In this document: in pieces, positions 35,901-48,715 of the stretch
Layout of the letters: each line of letters starts with the position of its first letter
How positions within the stretch are numbered: the first letter of the stretch is position 1
From: Harmothoe impar
Lineage: Eukaryota; Annelida; Polychaeta; Phyllodocida; Polynoidae
Length of the DNA: 64,000 nucleotides
Reading direction: 5' to 3'
Assembly (NCBI GenBank): GCA_947462335.1
Contig: OX381704.1
Span: forward strand, 42,784,942 to 42,848,941
Position numbers and translations under genes: made by a program
Notes under the pieces: model-generated
The model's input: the letters and a program-made list of their open reading frames with translations, nothing else
The model's database searches: none
Told to the model about the DNA's origin: nothing

Positions 35901-38900
35901 ATTGCAACAGTTCTCTTTCACCTGCCTAAAGGGCACTATTATACCTGGCCGCTGCCATGTTAATAAGTGGGTAATGAAGGTTGACCCCCAGATTACAGCA
36001 ATCACCCAGCAGTAGTGCCTTCCAGCCATCCCACAGATTTACTGCCCAGCCCTGCGCCTTAATCCATCACTCCTGTGGGTGGCACCTATGGCCCAACACC
36101 TTCCCTAACGCCAACCTTAATGCCCATCCCATCAGCACAATCAATTGGCGTGATTACCTGGAGATAATGAAAGGGGAGATGGGGGATTCCCTGGACCGAC
36201 CCAACACTGCAGCCTGCGACCGTCTAAATCCATGTGTTCACCCTTTACCACAATTTATGTAAACCCCGGGACGAGCAGCTTGACTACAATGAGATGTTCC
36301 AGGGTATATGAACTTACTGTACTTGTTTTATCAGCTGCCTATTTCATGACTACAGCGTAGCATATCAGCACAGGCCTTTTCTATTGTGTTAGACCTAGTC
36401 TTATTTCTGTGAAACATAAAAGGAGGCACGAATTTTGTGTGATTATAAATATACGAAGCTAACACTTGCGCAGGAACCCCCCTGGTGTGGATATGGGGTT
36501 CTAAATACCGCCACCAGGGTGAGGCGCCAACATCTCGGCCATTTGAATCCCACAGTCGACCGGAGTGAACGCACACTGAACTGTTTTTTTGGCAGTGTAT
36601 ATCCTTATTCACCAGTATGGTTGTGGTATCTTTGTGGGATCTTTCATATTATCCACATAAACAGGTCCTTTCTCATATAGCCTCGCGCATCTGCAGTCAT
36701 GTGTCATTTGATTAGAAGCAGACATACTATCATACTTATGGCAAATATGACACCCACTCCTTTCACTCCTTTGTAACTACATCTATTAGACTTGGAATCC
36801 ATGACATCATTTAAATATTATGACTGTATGTGGGCGAAGTTAACTGTAACCTTAGAATCATGAGAATATTACTTCACGTAATATGGAATGATCTTTCTCT
36901 ACTGCAATGTCCGATAAGTATAAGGTCCCTTGCTAGGGTTAGTTGGCCCACAGAACAACTGAGCATTGGAAGGGGCCAGATATTCTGTATTCTCAGTTGT
37001 TTTCCTCTCAAGTCTTGTAGTTTAGTATGGTACGTTATAATATGCTTTGGCCGACCCTCCCACTCTACTTCCACACACATCCTAGGACGGCATTATGTCC
37101 AGCTTCATGATTGCTATTTTGGAGCAGCTGCTGCCCAATATGAGTGTGAGGATATCGACTTTTAAGAGTACGTTCATTCTTAGACGGAAGGTATTTTCAA
37201 GTGGTAAATCTTTAGCCCCCAAACCTAGACTCTTGTCTCCCCTACCCCCCCCCCTACCCAATACAATTTTGCTTCCTACTTTCGAGTTATAAACAAGGAT
37301 ACATTTATGGACTGCGAGAAATGTAGTGGGATTTGATATGAAAATAGATCATGAGGCTCTAGTTCATTTACAGATAGAACTGGTGATTCAACCCCTTCCT
37401 GGTATCCGCCTATGAATGTTCATATTCATCGCATTTTCTGTCTCCGAAACATTAGTCATGTGCATGTGAAAACCCCTATTTTGCATACTTTGAAGTATAT
37501 GCATTAAGATGTCTAGGCAAGGGTCGCTGTTCATCAAAGAAAATGCACCATATGCGCCATTCCATTAATTCCCTCATTTCATCTAGAGAGAGTAATGGGT
37601 GGATTCTGTTATCTTTTTATGTGCATTTCCCGGGCCAGCTCAACAATGATTTGTCACAGTGATGTCACCCAGGGTGTCAGGGACTACTGTTGGTAAATAA
37701 CTCATCAATCTGTTTTGGCATTCATGTCATGCAACTGAACATTGTATGGTGCTCAAGGAGAATAGACATTAGATAACTTGAGGACATGGTCCATGTAGGC
37801 ACTTGGAAGAACCGAACTGCAGGGCTCAAACCAGCAGTCACAGGTGGCACACTAAAATTGGCACCCTTATGAGTGCCTGTCTGAAATGACCCTATTCGTT
37901 TTTGCTTCTATTCAGCCCCTATTAGAGATAACAGAGCATGCACTAGCTTATTGGACAGCTCTTTTAGACTGATATCCGCTACTTATCATTGGGGATATAT
38001 CTGATTGTAAGTCATAATATGGCAATTATCAAATTGTAAAAGTAAACTTTAACTAAGCAAATTTCATTGAAATATTCATGGCCCCTTTGTATTAACATGC
38101 GGCCCTTTTTCTACATATCAATAGTATGCTACATGTCCATTTCCAGCCTCCTGCGTGGAATCCCAAGAGGTTTCCTGCATTCCCCTAAATTAGCCATGTC
38201 TTGAAATACCATTGTTAAGCAGTCTGGGTAGGCTATAGCACAGTGGACAAGCCTCCTTTAACAACACAAGTATGTCCTATATTGACCAGCTATCCTAATC
38301 ATAACTATGATGGGTCTGTAGTATGGATTTGCTTTAGAAGAAAGGAATTACATTACATATACAATGTATACATGTACATCTACATGTCCACCTTGAAGAT
38401 TTAGTGCTATAGAACTGGTGCAGGTGGCACTGCTTCATATCCCTATGTAAGCCTATTGGTAAGATGTTCCTAACACCAGATGTCACTACTGAGTCATGGT
38501 TAAGATCTAATCTGTGGTTTCACCACCTGCATCTGGTATCACTGTTCATTTTAATCAATAAAAGAATGTGCTATACACATCACATATTGTAGGATTCAGG
38601 TTTAATCCGTGAAATATATTTACACAAGTAACATTGTAACATTGTGCAAGCCTGATATGCCATGTTACCTTGCAATTAAAGAGAGAACAGAGTGTCTCTA
38701 GTAGTTGGTGCCAATTTGCCACACCAGGCTGTGTACATTTGTATAGCACAAGCTTGCTTCTGCAGCCTAAGCATATTCTGGTTGATTTCTTCACTTCTAC
38801 TTAGGATACAAATATAATTCCAAATGTTCTGAGAGGGTGTCAATGTGCTCTATCACATGATTCCAGAAAGAATATATTGTAACCGTTTTAAAAAATATAT

Positions 38901-40699
38901 TCAAGTGCCTACCACGGTAAAATATTGGAGATATAAACACCGACGCCACTGGAATCTCTATTTGTTTCTGTATTATACATGTATACATAGTGACCAATAA
39001 AAGAGAAATGTGATATATGTAACCAGCCAAGGGAAAGACCCATTCGCAGGGGATTTATACTTCTGGTTTGGGCCACAAGGCACCAAGGATGGCAAAAGAG
39101 TGCTAAATACATGAGAAAGTGTTCCAAGATATTTTTACGTAGAATAGAACAGTTTCCACCAAATTGTTCCATCTTTGATGCCAACATTGTATACTTGAAA
39201 TGATATGGAGAATTAGCACACATGACACTTACTAGTTAATTGCCATGGAAACCATTCCATTATTCAAAAAAGCAGATAATTTATTGTCTCAATTTCTTGG
39301 AAATCCCATTAGTTACTCAAACTGAAAACAGGCAGTAAAACATCCTTCTAGAATCACATTAAGACTAGGAAATCTAGATTCATTTGGTTATTCATCAATA
39401 ACAGTGATGTTTCATAATTGTCACAATTTATTATTGGGCACAATGCATTTGGAGCTTATTTACCACTTTCAGTTAATGAACTTTTGTTTGATGAGCGATT
39501 CCCACAAAACTAGTACCAGAAATATTGAAACTTTTGATATCTCATTTTAAGGATTATGACACATAAAAATAAGTGATACTGCAAAATCGGTAGGGTAAAT
39601 CTGAAACATAACCTTTTGGGGAGCCTTGCCTTTCTTCCCTACTATGAGATTTCAAGCTGAATTGCATCATTACTGGTGTAAGTCCCTCACTTCTATACGT
39701 GGTATTGTCTGTTTGAGGGTGCTCATCTAAAGGTAGGTATATTTGGTAAGATAATGATAGATAAGGGGTATTGGATCATCACTTGTACACTTCTCTTACG
39801 TCGATATAGGCATGTCAGATACATATCTAAGGATTGGTACATATCGAATAGATTATGATAGGTAATGGGTATGATTGACTAAAATGAGCATATTCCATTA
39901 TTCTACCAAGTTCTGCTGCTTTACGCCCACACCATTTCAACCATCAGACATTAAAAGGGTGTTCGATAAGACTTGAGAGGAAAACAACTGAGATTATGCC
40001 TGGTGTAATATAATTGAACGCCATTAAATGGCCAGGCGTAATCTTATTGACAAGATGGATCCAATAGATTCGCTTCTGAAATCTTCCAAATCATATCGAG
40101 TATTGTACGCACTCGACGTAATAAGCGCTCTCAGAGCTTATGAATTGATTTAAATGGCATATTATTAATTAAGAATTTAATGGCGTCAAGAATGCATGAG
40201 CATTTGGGGGTTTGTAGTATCAAACGCCCAAAAGGAGGAGGAGTTTATCAGTGGGAGGGTGCTTATTATGTTCAACATGACCCAATAGCGTGTGCTACTG
40301 AAGGACTGACATGAACTGGGAAAAAAGACTCCTTCCTCTTGCACACATTCAGGTGTGATATCATATATGGTATTAGATAGACATATCAACATAGATAAAT
40401 AAGGGGAAATACATAGTTTTAGTAGAAAGTAAGTAAGATATTTTTGATTCGTTGTACTTTATGTTGCTATGTTACTTGCACGAATTAGATGCATAGCGTT
40501 AGGTTTCCATGCATAGACCTGGGTTGAACGTTGCTTTCCTTTACTACTCAATCCAATATGTTTACATTTTACATTTCCCCTTGGTGTAAGGGCCAATGCC
40601 TACGTTCAAGTTGCAGAGCTAACTGAGGCACCAAGGCAATGGTAAACATGACACCTCCTAAGGAAAAGGCCTGCCAGAATATGTCAGGGGTGTTAGGCG
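32921..40699. other. Long stretch without a recognised gene
   Basis: AT-rich intergenic or intronic DNA. Poly-A/T tracts are frequent at 35330-35750. A fragment with repeated gtggacgacaaaa lies at 34390-34460. Open frames at 33827-34039, 35981-36262 and 36830-37165 have neither splice support nor recognisable motifs. Confidence 0.6.
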
Positions 40700-40893
40700 A
40701 GGTAGTCTCAAAATTGCAAGATAGTCTCAAAATACTATGGTTTTGTGACAACCTTGCAACCCTCGGGCTAGATAGTCTCAAAATTGCGAGATAGTCTCAA
40801 AACACATGTCAGGCTAAATAGTCTCAAAATGTTGACACTATCTTGCAGCCCTCAGGCTAGATAGTCTCAAAACTGCAAGAAAGTCTCAAATAC
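40700..40893. repeat. 70-bp satellite, block left of the LINE
   Basis: Degenerate units containing gctagatagtctcaaaattg and gatagtctcaaaatac. The same array continues at 41819 after an inserted LINE fragment. Confidence 0.75.
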
Positions 40894-41301
40894 CAACAAA
40901 GGTTACAAACATTGCAAAACAGAGGCCTCAGGAAATGTTGAGGGATCAAAAAAAAACTCGACATCACTAAAGAAGCCCTACATACCCAGTGCAAAATTGA
41001 CACGCTTGCAAGGCGGAGAGACCTCCAACTGCTCTCGTTCACTCACAAGCTGTCAAAAACCCCAGACTATGTAGTGGAGCAAACAGCCAGCCACACTAGA
41101 GGTGATAAGAAGATACGTATCAAGGTTGACAGGCCACGTCTAACTTCCTATAAGAAGTCCCCCCTCTATAGAGGCAAAATTCTTTGGGATGTTCTGGACC
41201 AAGATGTCCAGAGAATTCCCAGTAGAACACAATTAAAAAACAGAGTGAGCAAGCTAAACTTTGTCTTTGATAGGGAACCTCTGCACCCTCCACTGGTTTA
41301 G
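40894..41301 (+). pseudogene. C-terminal remnant of a LINE reverse-transcriptase ORF
   Basis: The frame reads LQTLQNRGLRKC, then an internal TGA at 40939, then ITKEALHTQCKIDTLARRRD and further to LKNRVSKLNFVF before a TAG at 41299. The L-x-x-L-Q-N-R-x-L-R start and the basic R-R-R-D-L segment are typical of the region after the polymerase domain in CR1/Jockey/RTE-type elements. The TGA could be a CpG decay of CGA. The catalytic domain is missing, so the copy cannot move by itself. Confidence 0.7.
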
Positions 41302-41663
41302 TGCACAAGCACATGTGTGGCTACAATGCTATCATACTGAGTAATGAGGGTGCACAAGCACATCAGTCTACTCTCCAGATCCAATAAGGTGCACAAGCAC
41401 ATGGGCCAACATATACATCAAGGCACAACTGCCATAAAATAAGGGTCACCAAAATGCTCATCTGATATCGCATATCTCATACTTATTGTTATTATCATTG
41501 TTATCATTATTGTATTCTTTCTTATTCTTTTTATCTTTAATCCCATATCATAGCATAATATGGTACAAAAGATTATCGGCATAAAGGGTATAACTCTGTT
41601 AAATTGGAAGTTTCTTCCTAACAGAAATCTATTCAGTTCGGACTGAGACGTGCACAAGCACAC
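41301..41663 (+). repeat. Four copies of GTGCACAAGCACA in the LINE 3' UTR
   Basis: The 13-mer stands at 41301, 41350, 41389 and 41650. It contains TGCACAAGCAC, whose halves nearly mirror each other. Because these copies lie only within the LINE tail, they are probably part of its 3' UTR rather than host sequence. Confidence 0.6.
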
Positions 41664-41818
41664 ACCTTACAAATGTGTTATAAACAAGTCCAACAGTCCT
41701 AAGCGACTTAGAGTATGTATGATAAGTAATACTTGAATAAGCCAAAACTTATCTTTCGCCATTGAATATCTTGTGTAAGCGGGAAATGCCGAAATAAACA
41801 ATACAATACAATACAATA

Positions 41819-42640
41819 CTATAGTTTTGTTAGTATCTCACAGTCCTCAGGCTAGATAGTCTCAAAATTGCAAGATAGTCTCAAAATACTATAGTTTTGT
41901 TAGTATCTCGCCACCCCCAGGCTAGATAGTCTCAAGATTGCAAGATAGTCTCAAAATACTATAGTTTTGCTAGTACTCGCCACCCTCAGGCTAGATAGTC
42001 TCAAAATTGCAAGATAGTCTCAAAATACTATAATTTTGTTAGTATCTCGCCACCCTCAGGCTAGATAGTCTCAAAGGCCTGACAGATAGTCTCAAAACTG
42101 TGAGATAGTCTCCAAATTTTGAGACTATCTAGCCTGAGGGTTGCGGGATACTAACAAAACTATGGTATTTTGAGACTATCTAGCCTAAGGGCTGCAAGAT
42201 AGTCTCAAATGTTATTATCTTGCAACTTTGAGACTATCTAGCTTGAGGGTTGCGAGATACTAACAAAACTTTAGTATTTTGAGACTATCTAGCCTGAGGG
42301 TTGCGAGATACTAACAAAACTATAGTATTTTGAGAATATCTTGCAATTTTGAGACTATCTTCCCTGACGGTTGCAAGATACTAACAAAACTATAGTGTTT
42401 TGAGACTATCTCGCAGTTTTGAGACTATCAGTCAGGGTTTTGAGACTATCTTGCAATTTTGAGACTATCTAGCCCGAGGGTTGCGAGATACTAACAAAAC
42501 TATAGTGTTTTGAGACTATCTCGCAGTTTTGAGACTATCTGTCTGGGTTTTGAGACTATCTCGCAATTTTTAGACTATCAGTCAGGGTTTTGAGACTATC
42601 TTGCAATTTTGAGACTATCTAGCCCGAGGGTCAACGTCAT
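41819..42640. repeat. 70-bp satellite with an inversion point
   Basis: Units of 69-70 bases (starts at 41852, 41922, 41991, 42061) read ctagatagtctcaaaattgc, then aagatagtctcaaaatacta, then tagttttgttagtatctcgc and caccctcagg. At 42103-42130 the orientation flips through AGATAGTCTC and GAGACTATCT, and the same units run inverted to about 42640, with shorter mixed sub-units near the end. The whole forms a large foldback. Confidence 0.85.
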
Positions 42641-44198
42641 AACATAATGGGGTAAATAGTCTAGACACTAATTTCAGACCCCAGTTTCATGGCAATATTT
42701 AGCCATCTACTTCTTACCCTACAGTCAATAGGATGACGTACATTGTTTGAATTGAGTGAGTTCTGGACTGCACAGTCGGGAATCCAATCATCGGATGCCT
42801 TCCCAGACATATCCCAGCCATTCTACACCCCTGTATTATCCCATCTGAGCAACATACCCATCCAACCTTTATTCAAGGCACAAGAGCTATACCATTACAT
42901 GCTCACTGTTCTTGTGCCAAGGGATTTTCCAAACAGTGCTACTAAAGGAATGGCAGCCTGGCTTATAGAGATATTATACTTATGTAGCCAAGCATTTACG
43001 ATCAAGAATAAAAAGTTTGTTGTACTTGTAGGTGAAGAAAAAATCAATGCCAAATGCCTCATAATGAAGTCCATGTTACTAGGGCCTCATCTTAAGCAAT
43101 TTTAGTCTCATCTACGCTGGATTTCATGAGAATCTTGCGGGGGATCTTCCCTATTTCTTCAGACTGCCTTTGTACCCAGTATATGTATTATCTGGATACT
43201 GCAAAGCCTATGTTACAACAGTGTCCCAGGGAATGCTTCCCCCATAACTATGAATACTTGACGACCGTAAGTTACTGACACTGCAAAATCATAAGTCAAT
43301 GATAATTATATTGGTCAGTTAAAGTTGGTATCCCAACTGTTGTGGTGACGAATTTCCACTTCCAGCATGGGGATAGGTATGCTGATGTTGTAAGACATAT
43401 GTGAAAGTATTAAAGCTCTATGAGAATTATTTCCATACAAAAATCCCCACATAGTAGCAAAAATGAATTTTCACTGATCAGTCAAAAATAAAGCAATTAG
43501 TATACCTCTCTTCTAAACCACAAGGTGGCAGCTGTGTATAGTGTTTACAAGATATTCCCAATGCAGACCCAGTAGCTCAACTCCATTCATGGACACATTA
43601 GTTCATTGACATCTGCACAGGTGGCAGCATATCTCAGATGGTTTGCCAATGCTTGAGTTTTCTCCATGAAAGCTGTAGATCTAGATATTATTAAACACTT
43701 TACATTAAAGCCTTTAACCAGAATTAATTACCCATTTCAGAAGAAAAGTATACATTCAGGACTTTCAGGTAATTATTGAGAGGGGTCAATTCTAGTCACC
43801 CCAATTGGGATACCAACTTTAATTAATAACAGCTGACATGTATCCAATACCAAAATCTACCAACTTATACCCACCTTCATCTGGTTACTCGAAACCTCTA
43901 CCTCACTGCCAACCAAGATGATGCATAAAAATTAGTGGCCCCTCCTGAGAGAACCAGCCTTCGGGGGAGCGCGGTGATTTTTGTTCTAGTTTTGACAACC
44001 AGTGGGGCATCAACAGTGGAAAAGAGTGGAAAAGAGATGCAAAAATGCTTCAGAGTATTTTTGATGGAGAATATACAGTAGTCTTCTGAGAACTATTCTG
44101 TCTTCTGGGAATGTTAATGGACTATCTTCCATGAGCAATTGCACATATGGCACTTTCTGGTTGCCATAGGAACCATACCATTGTTCCAACAACCATGC
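42641..44198. other. No gene recognised
   Basis: The open frame 42743-43105 is AT-rich, lacks known motifs and starts beside the satellite. No supported gene. Confidence 0.55.
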
Positions 44199-44305
44199 AG
44201 CATTGGTCCCTGGGGCCGATAAGTGTTTTAGTGGGCCAGCTGGGCTTGCCCATATCTGGGCTATGGTCCTTTTTGTCCAGGGCTATAAGTGGAAGCCCAG
44301 ATGGT
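44199..44305. mobile_element. Fragment of a gcattggtccctggggcc element
   Basis: About 105 bases match the left arm of the element at 44857-45314 (shared gcattggtccctggggcc, gggccagctgggcttg, atggtcctttttg). Only one arm is present, so it is a solo end or truncated copy. Confidence 0.6.
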
Positions 44306-44856
44306 TTGTTCTAGAATAGTGTCAGTGACAGTATTATAATTATTATATAGAAGTATTATCTAGAAGTTTACTATCAAGGTATACATTCAGTATCCAAAAC
44401 AAGCATCTATAGGTTGGCATAGTATATGTGGCAGTCTATTATCAAGTGACGCCCATACTTTACCAAGTTAAACCGCTTTACCGCATGCCGTCTGCAAATT
44501 CATCAAAACACCCCAAGTGAAGAAGCCTTATTGGCCACGCCTTCAGCATGCAACATCGATGTCCACCCTGGCATTATTTAGAATGAATTAAAAATGAAGA
44601 TCGAGAATAAAATGACAGCACCACGCAATTAACAGCAACAAAAATACGTTTTTCTTGTTGATGTTTTTGTGTATGCCGATGCCATGGGGGTTGGACGTCA
44701 GGAAGGGCCATTAACATGGCATGTGTGTTTTCATTACTAAATTCGCCTATTAGAACAGACTAAAAATTGAAAATTGTAAAATCTATGAAGGTAGCTGATT
44801 TCAATGACGTGCTTCTTGGAAGCGGAAGGTACTAATACCCAGTAACTACCTAGACA

Positions 44857-45314
44857 GCATTGGTCCCTGGGGCCCATATGTGTTTTTACTTGGGCCAGCT
44901 GGGCTTGACCATATCTGGGTCATGGTCCTTTTTGTTCAGGGTTATAAGTGGAAGGCTTTTCTTTTCATAAATACATTGTGAATATTTAAAACATGCTGAC
45001 ATCTGATTTTCCTCCTGAAATCACCATTTATTATTTATACATTCTTATAATTTGTGCTAAAATGGAATAAATCTGGGCTCGAGCTGGGCACTGAGAATCT
45101 GGGCTAAGCCATCTGGGCTCCGACCTCTAGCCCTGAACAAAAAGGACCATAGCCCAGATATGGGCAATCAGCTTGCCCAAGTAAAAGCACATCCCAGTGT
45201 GCACCAAATACAGTTCAACATTGAATCAATTTTACATCAACATTGAATCAACATTAACAACCATTTATCAATGTTGATTCAATGTTATGTGTCCACTGGG
45301 ATATGGGCCCCAGG
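44857..45314. mobile_element. MITE-like element with long inverted arms
   Basis: The left arm (44857-44950) and right arm (45125-45192 plus 45301-45314) are inverted copies. The right arm is split by a second element. Shared landmarks are CCTGGGGCCCATATGTG and aaaaggaccat. No transposase. Confidence 0.65.
45193..45300. mobile_element. 108-bp MITE nested in the right arm of the previous element
   Basis: It begins CCCAGTGTGCACC and ends GTGTCCACTGGG, with an internal inverted pair around CAACATTGAATCAACATT and AATGTTGATTCAATGTT. Comparison with the uninterrupted left arm of the host element shows only AT duplicated at the junction (acat before, atatggg after). Confidence 0.7.
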
Positions 45315-48300
45315 CTAGCTTTCCAGGCTCTTCTATACATTCCCCTATCATGACTTGCATGCTTTCCGACGTTCGTCCGTTTGCAAAATTGGAATCATGA
45401 ACCAGAATATAGTATAAAATATGTTGAGACTCAATCCCTTCCAAAAGGAAATAAGTGGTTAACAAGTCTAAGAAATGTCCTACGTTGAGCACATACCATG
45501 GTATCCATTATGACTCCTGTCACAACGTTCGAATCAACACACAAACACTTAATCAGTGGCTGATAGCTGTACCCTCTGTAACCATAAGCTTGTTATGAGA
45601 GATAACGTTAGGACATCTAGGCCTACTTGGAGTGCCCTGTGTAGAATGCGCAGTCCCATCATAGGACCTTTGGTGCAACCCTTGGTCAGAAGTAAACTGG
45701 TTACCTTCATGTGGTTTAACAGGCCTTGTACAGAGGGTGGTCTACTGGCCGGGTTGCCATCTTGGCACCTGAGAAAGAGGATGGAATAAAACACGCTGGG
45801 AGTGGGGGCACTAGGTAAGTTGAGTCTGAAGATTGGCCTTTAAGCATACCCGGCTCATTCTCGGTTATTCATAGCTTATTATGGTATATCCACAATTGAT
45901 AAGTCACTTGGTCTAAACTGAATTTTTACAACTTGATTTTTATTGGTGTGGATTTATGACCAATGGCTTGGTTCCATTCTATTTTCCTTTTCTATTTACA
46001 AAGTCAATTTGGCACATGGATGTCACCCTGCGTATTAAAGGCTATTGGTGGTGAGTAATGAATTGCAATTAACGCATTCAACTGTATAATTATGGTCCTA
46101 GAATATTCTGTCTGTTTAGCTGTTACAAAGAGGATTGCGAGGAATATTTGTGGCTGACTTGCTATTAACATTCTGAATGGTAAATATTTAAACATAACCC
46201 TCGTCTTGCTAGCCAACTAAAGCAAATATTGCAGTTTTAATCCGCACTGTGGACCGCTCGAACAAATACCCTTTGGGAAAAGCACTGATTGCAGTTTGTG
46301 ATATTCGTTTTCTGAATTTCCAGCTTTTAGGAGTGTCAATCCCAACAAACACATTAGCTTGGTTCTAGCACTGAAGATGGCACTTAAGTTGGCTGGCCTA
46401 TCCAAACTCCAGACCCTAGTTCCTGTAGGTTGGGGACGGTGGTCTGTGTTAATGGGGACAGGGGGACAGATGATGGTGTCTGGAGTGTGGGGTGCAGGCA
46501 GGGTGGGGAGTGGAGAGGTGCCACCAGATGCCCTCCCACTGTGTCCACTTTAGACAGTAGCTACACCGCTGGATGGCCATGTAGACCGACCCAGGAGTCG
46601 TCTCTGGTGTTAGAAGTAGACCCCGGAGGGCCTCAGAATCTGACTGGTAGGCTGGGATGGAGGAGGAATGGAGAGGTCTGGAGGGGCCATCCAGTCCTGC
46701 AGTTCCATGGTGTGTCAGCTCAAATTTCTCAGTCTCAAAGGCTTAATAGATCGTCAGGACTCTTATTGATTGAGGGCTCCTGGTTGCCCACTGTTTGCTT
46801 ACCTACCACAGCTATCCCTCCAATGTCATTATTGAAAATATCATAATTATGGTACCAGGGTACTGATAGCAGAGCATCATGATTACCTCTCTGATACAAT
46901 TATTCCACAAATGTTTTTCATTAGAAGTATAGCGTCTATTCTATGCTTTATAATCTATAAATTCATCTTTTAAAAATTAGGTAATGCACTCCTACGCCAA
47001 GTACAAACATATTATTTCTCTTCCTTTGAGTTAGAATAAATTAAGTTCTACTACAATCTTTCATTTTTATGATTGTAATAATTGTACTCTGATGGTGCTT
47101 GCCTAAAACATGATGTATGTGCGTTGAAGAGATGATCAATATGGTTGATAAAAGGGTATAACTAATTTCACTATTATAGTATTATTTAGTCAATCGTTCT
47201 ATCAATTTATGCTGTATAATACCTACCCCACATCTCCCATCAGACCTTTCCAGGATATATGGCATGGCAATACTGAGCATGATCCAAAGAGCCTAACTGT
47301 ACCATCCATGTTTATATGTGGATATCAGGGATAACATTGCAATAGATAAGAGATATGAATCGACAAGTAAGTGTAAAACAAAGTAAATATTGCATTAGGA
47401 AGCAGGACAGTGGGCGCACTATATCTTTGCTCGACTTCAGGTATACAGTTGAGATGGACCAATGAGCATGCTCATCTCTTCGCAACAGCTAAGTATGTGC
47501 TTGTAGAGTAGGTAGTTGCGGCGGACAGAAAGATATATGTGGAGAAATGACACATTGACAGCAAGAAAAAAAATCTAATTTCCTTTTTTCATCCTGGGAA
47601 ATTGGACAAAAAGGAATTTTCTTTTTTCAATTTTTTTTTATTCAATTTCATTTTTTTTCTGGTGACCCATGTCGGCCACCGTATTATGCTGAACTTAGGT
47701 GCAATCCATATACAAGACAGATCTAATAAGTAGCTTTTGATACCGCCAAAAGCGTAGTTACCCAATAGGTGTGCTACTGAATGATTATAGTGTAGATGTT
47801 GATATAGAGAAGGGTGGGGCCGTTCTTCTGCTTTAGTCAACCACGCTCCAGTATCATGATGCATAATACATGTTCTATCATAGATAATGACTCGTTCTGT
47901 TGTTCCATGTGCTTACTTACCTATTTGATACATTAACAAAGAAATAAGAGAGAAAGAAACCAGATTTAGTTCAAGGTATCTATGCCAGACATAAGTATCT
48001 TTAAAACTTGATGATATTATGGTATACGGAGAAATTCACTCAGTTATACTGACAGAGGGCCTTGGACAGATAAGAGGGATTGTGGTTTCATGGATTGAAT
48101 AAAAGGGCCATCGCGAAGGGGAAACGATGGAGTGGACAAATACAAGCTACAGTAAATGTTATACCCCCTAAGGGAAAGACCTGCCTGAATAAGTCATGGG
48201 ACTGCCAATATGGATACTGGTCAGTCAGTCTCTTGTCAGTGGTCCAGTGGCTGGTAGGCCCAAGCAAATGTACACTCAGTGACCTTCAGTCACTTTCAAG

Positions 48301-48654
48301 AGCTCTAAAGATGACGGAATTGACTCCCCAGTCATAGTGGTACTGCCACATAAGTAATAATGCAAAACAAGTAACCATGACATGTCATGTCATAATCAGG
48401 TAAGGTTTATGGAACCTAATTGGTGAACCAACTGTCAACACGCACAGCGAGTGGGGTTAATCAAATTGGTTCAAATTGTATGAGTTCTGCATACGTACTT
48501 AACAATACCACGGCTATGCTATGACCATAATGCCTTCACACAGAAATGGGGGGAAAAGGTTCATGGATATTTCAACACTATATATTACAATCTTCGCAGC
48601 ATTTCTGTGTACATAGCCCCCATTTCAGCCCTTTTAAAACTTGCTAGTCAAAGG
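45315..48654. other. No confirmed gene
   Basis: A GC-richer block at 46360-46850 keeps a 138-codon frame open (46430-46846) but has no recognised motif. The block at 45556-45789 is open on both strands. A T-rich tract with the shared TGACCCATGTCGGCCACCG lies at 47630-47685. I see no exon I can support. Confidence 0.5.
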
Positions 48655-48715
48655 CTACACCCGGTCAAAGACGTTTCAATTGTTACAATCTCATGAGACA
48701 CAGCCTAGAACTGAC
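48655..48715. mobile_element. Fragment of the GGCTGTG foldback family
   Basis: The sequence acacccggtcaaagac through tgagacacagcc matches the right end of the element at 53882-54211, so it is a truncated or decayed copy. Confidence 0.5.

Larger units (their letters stand above)
40894..41818 (+). mobile_element. 5'-truncated non-LTR retrotransposon (LINE), 3' end
   Basis: Starts inside a reverse-transcriptase ORF, carries a 3' UTR, and ends in (aatac)n. It sits within a satellite unit: the unit breaks after ctcaaatac and resumes at aatactatagttt, so AATAC is a likely target duplication. 5' truncation plus a short-repeat tail is typical of target-primed reverse transcription. Confidence 0.75.

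Noticed and set aside
40894..42640. CRISPR-like array in the 70-bp repeat block
   Set aside because: Units vary, have no unique spacers of even length, and lie in animal nuclear DNA.
42743..43105. 120-codon plus-strand frame beside the satellite
   Set aside because: No homology I can recognise, AT-rich, and no splice sites fitting a larger gene.
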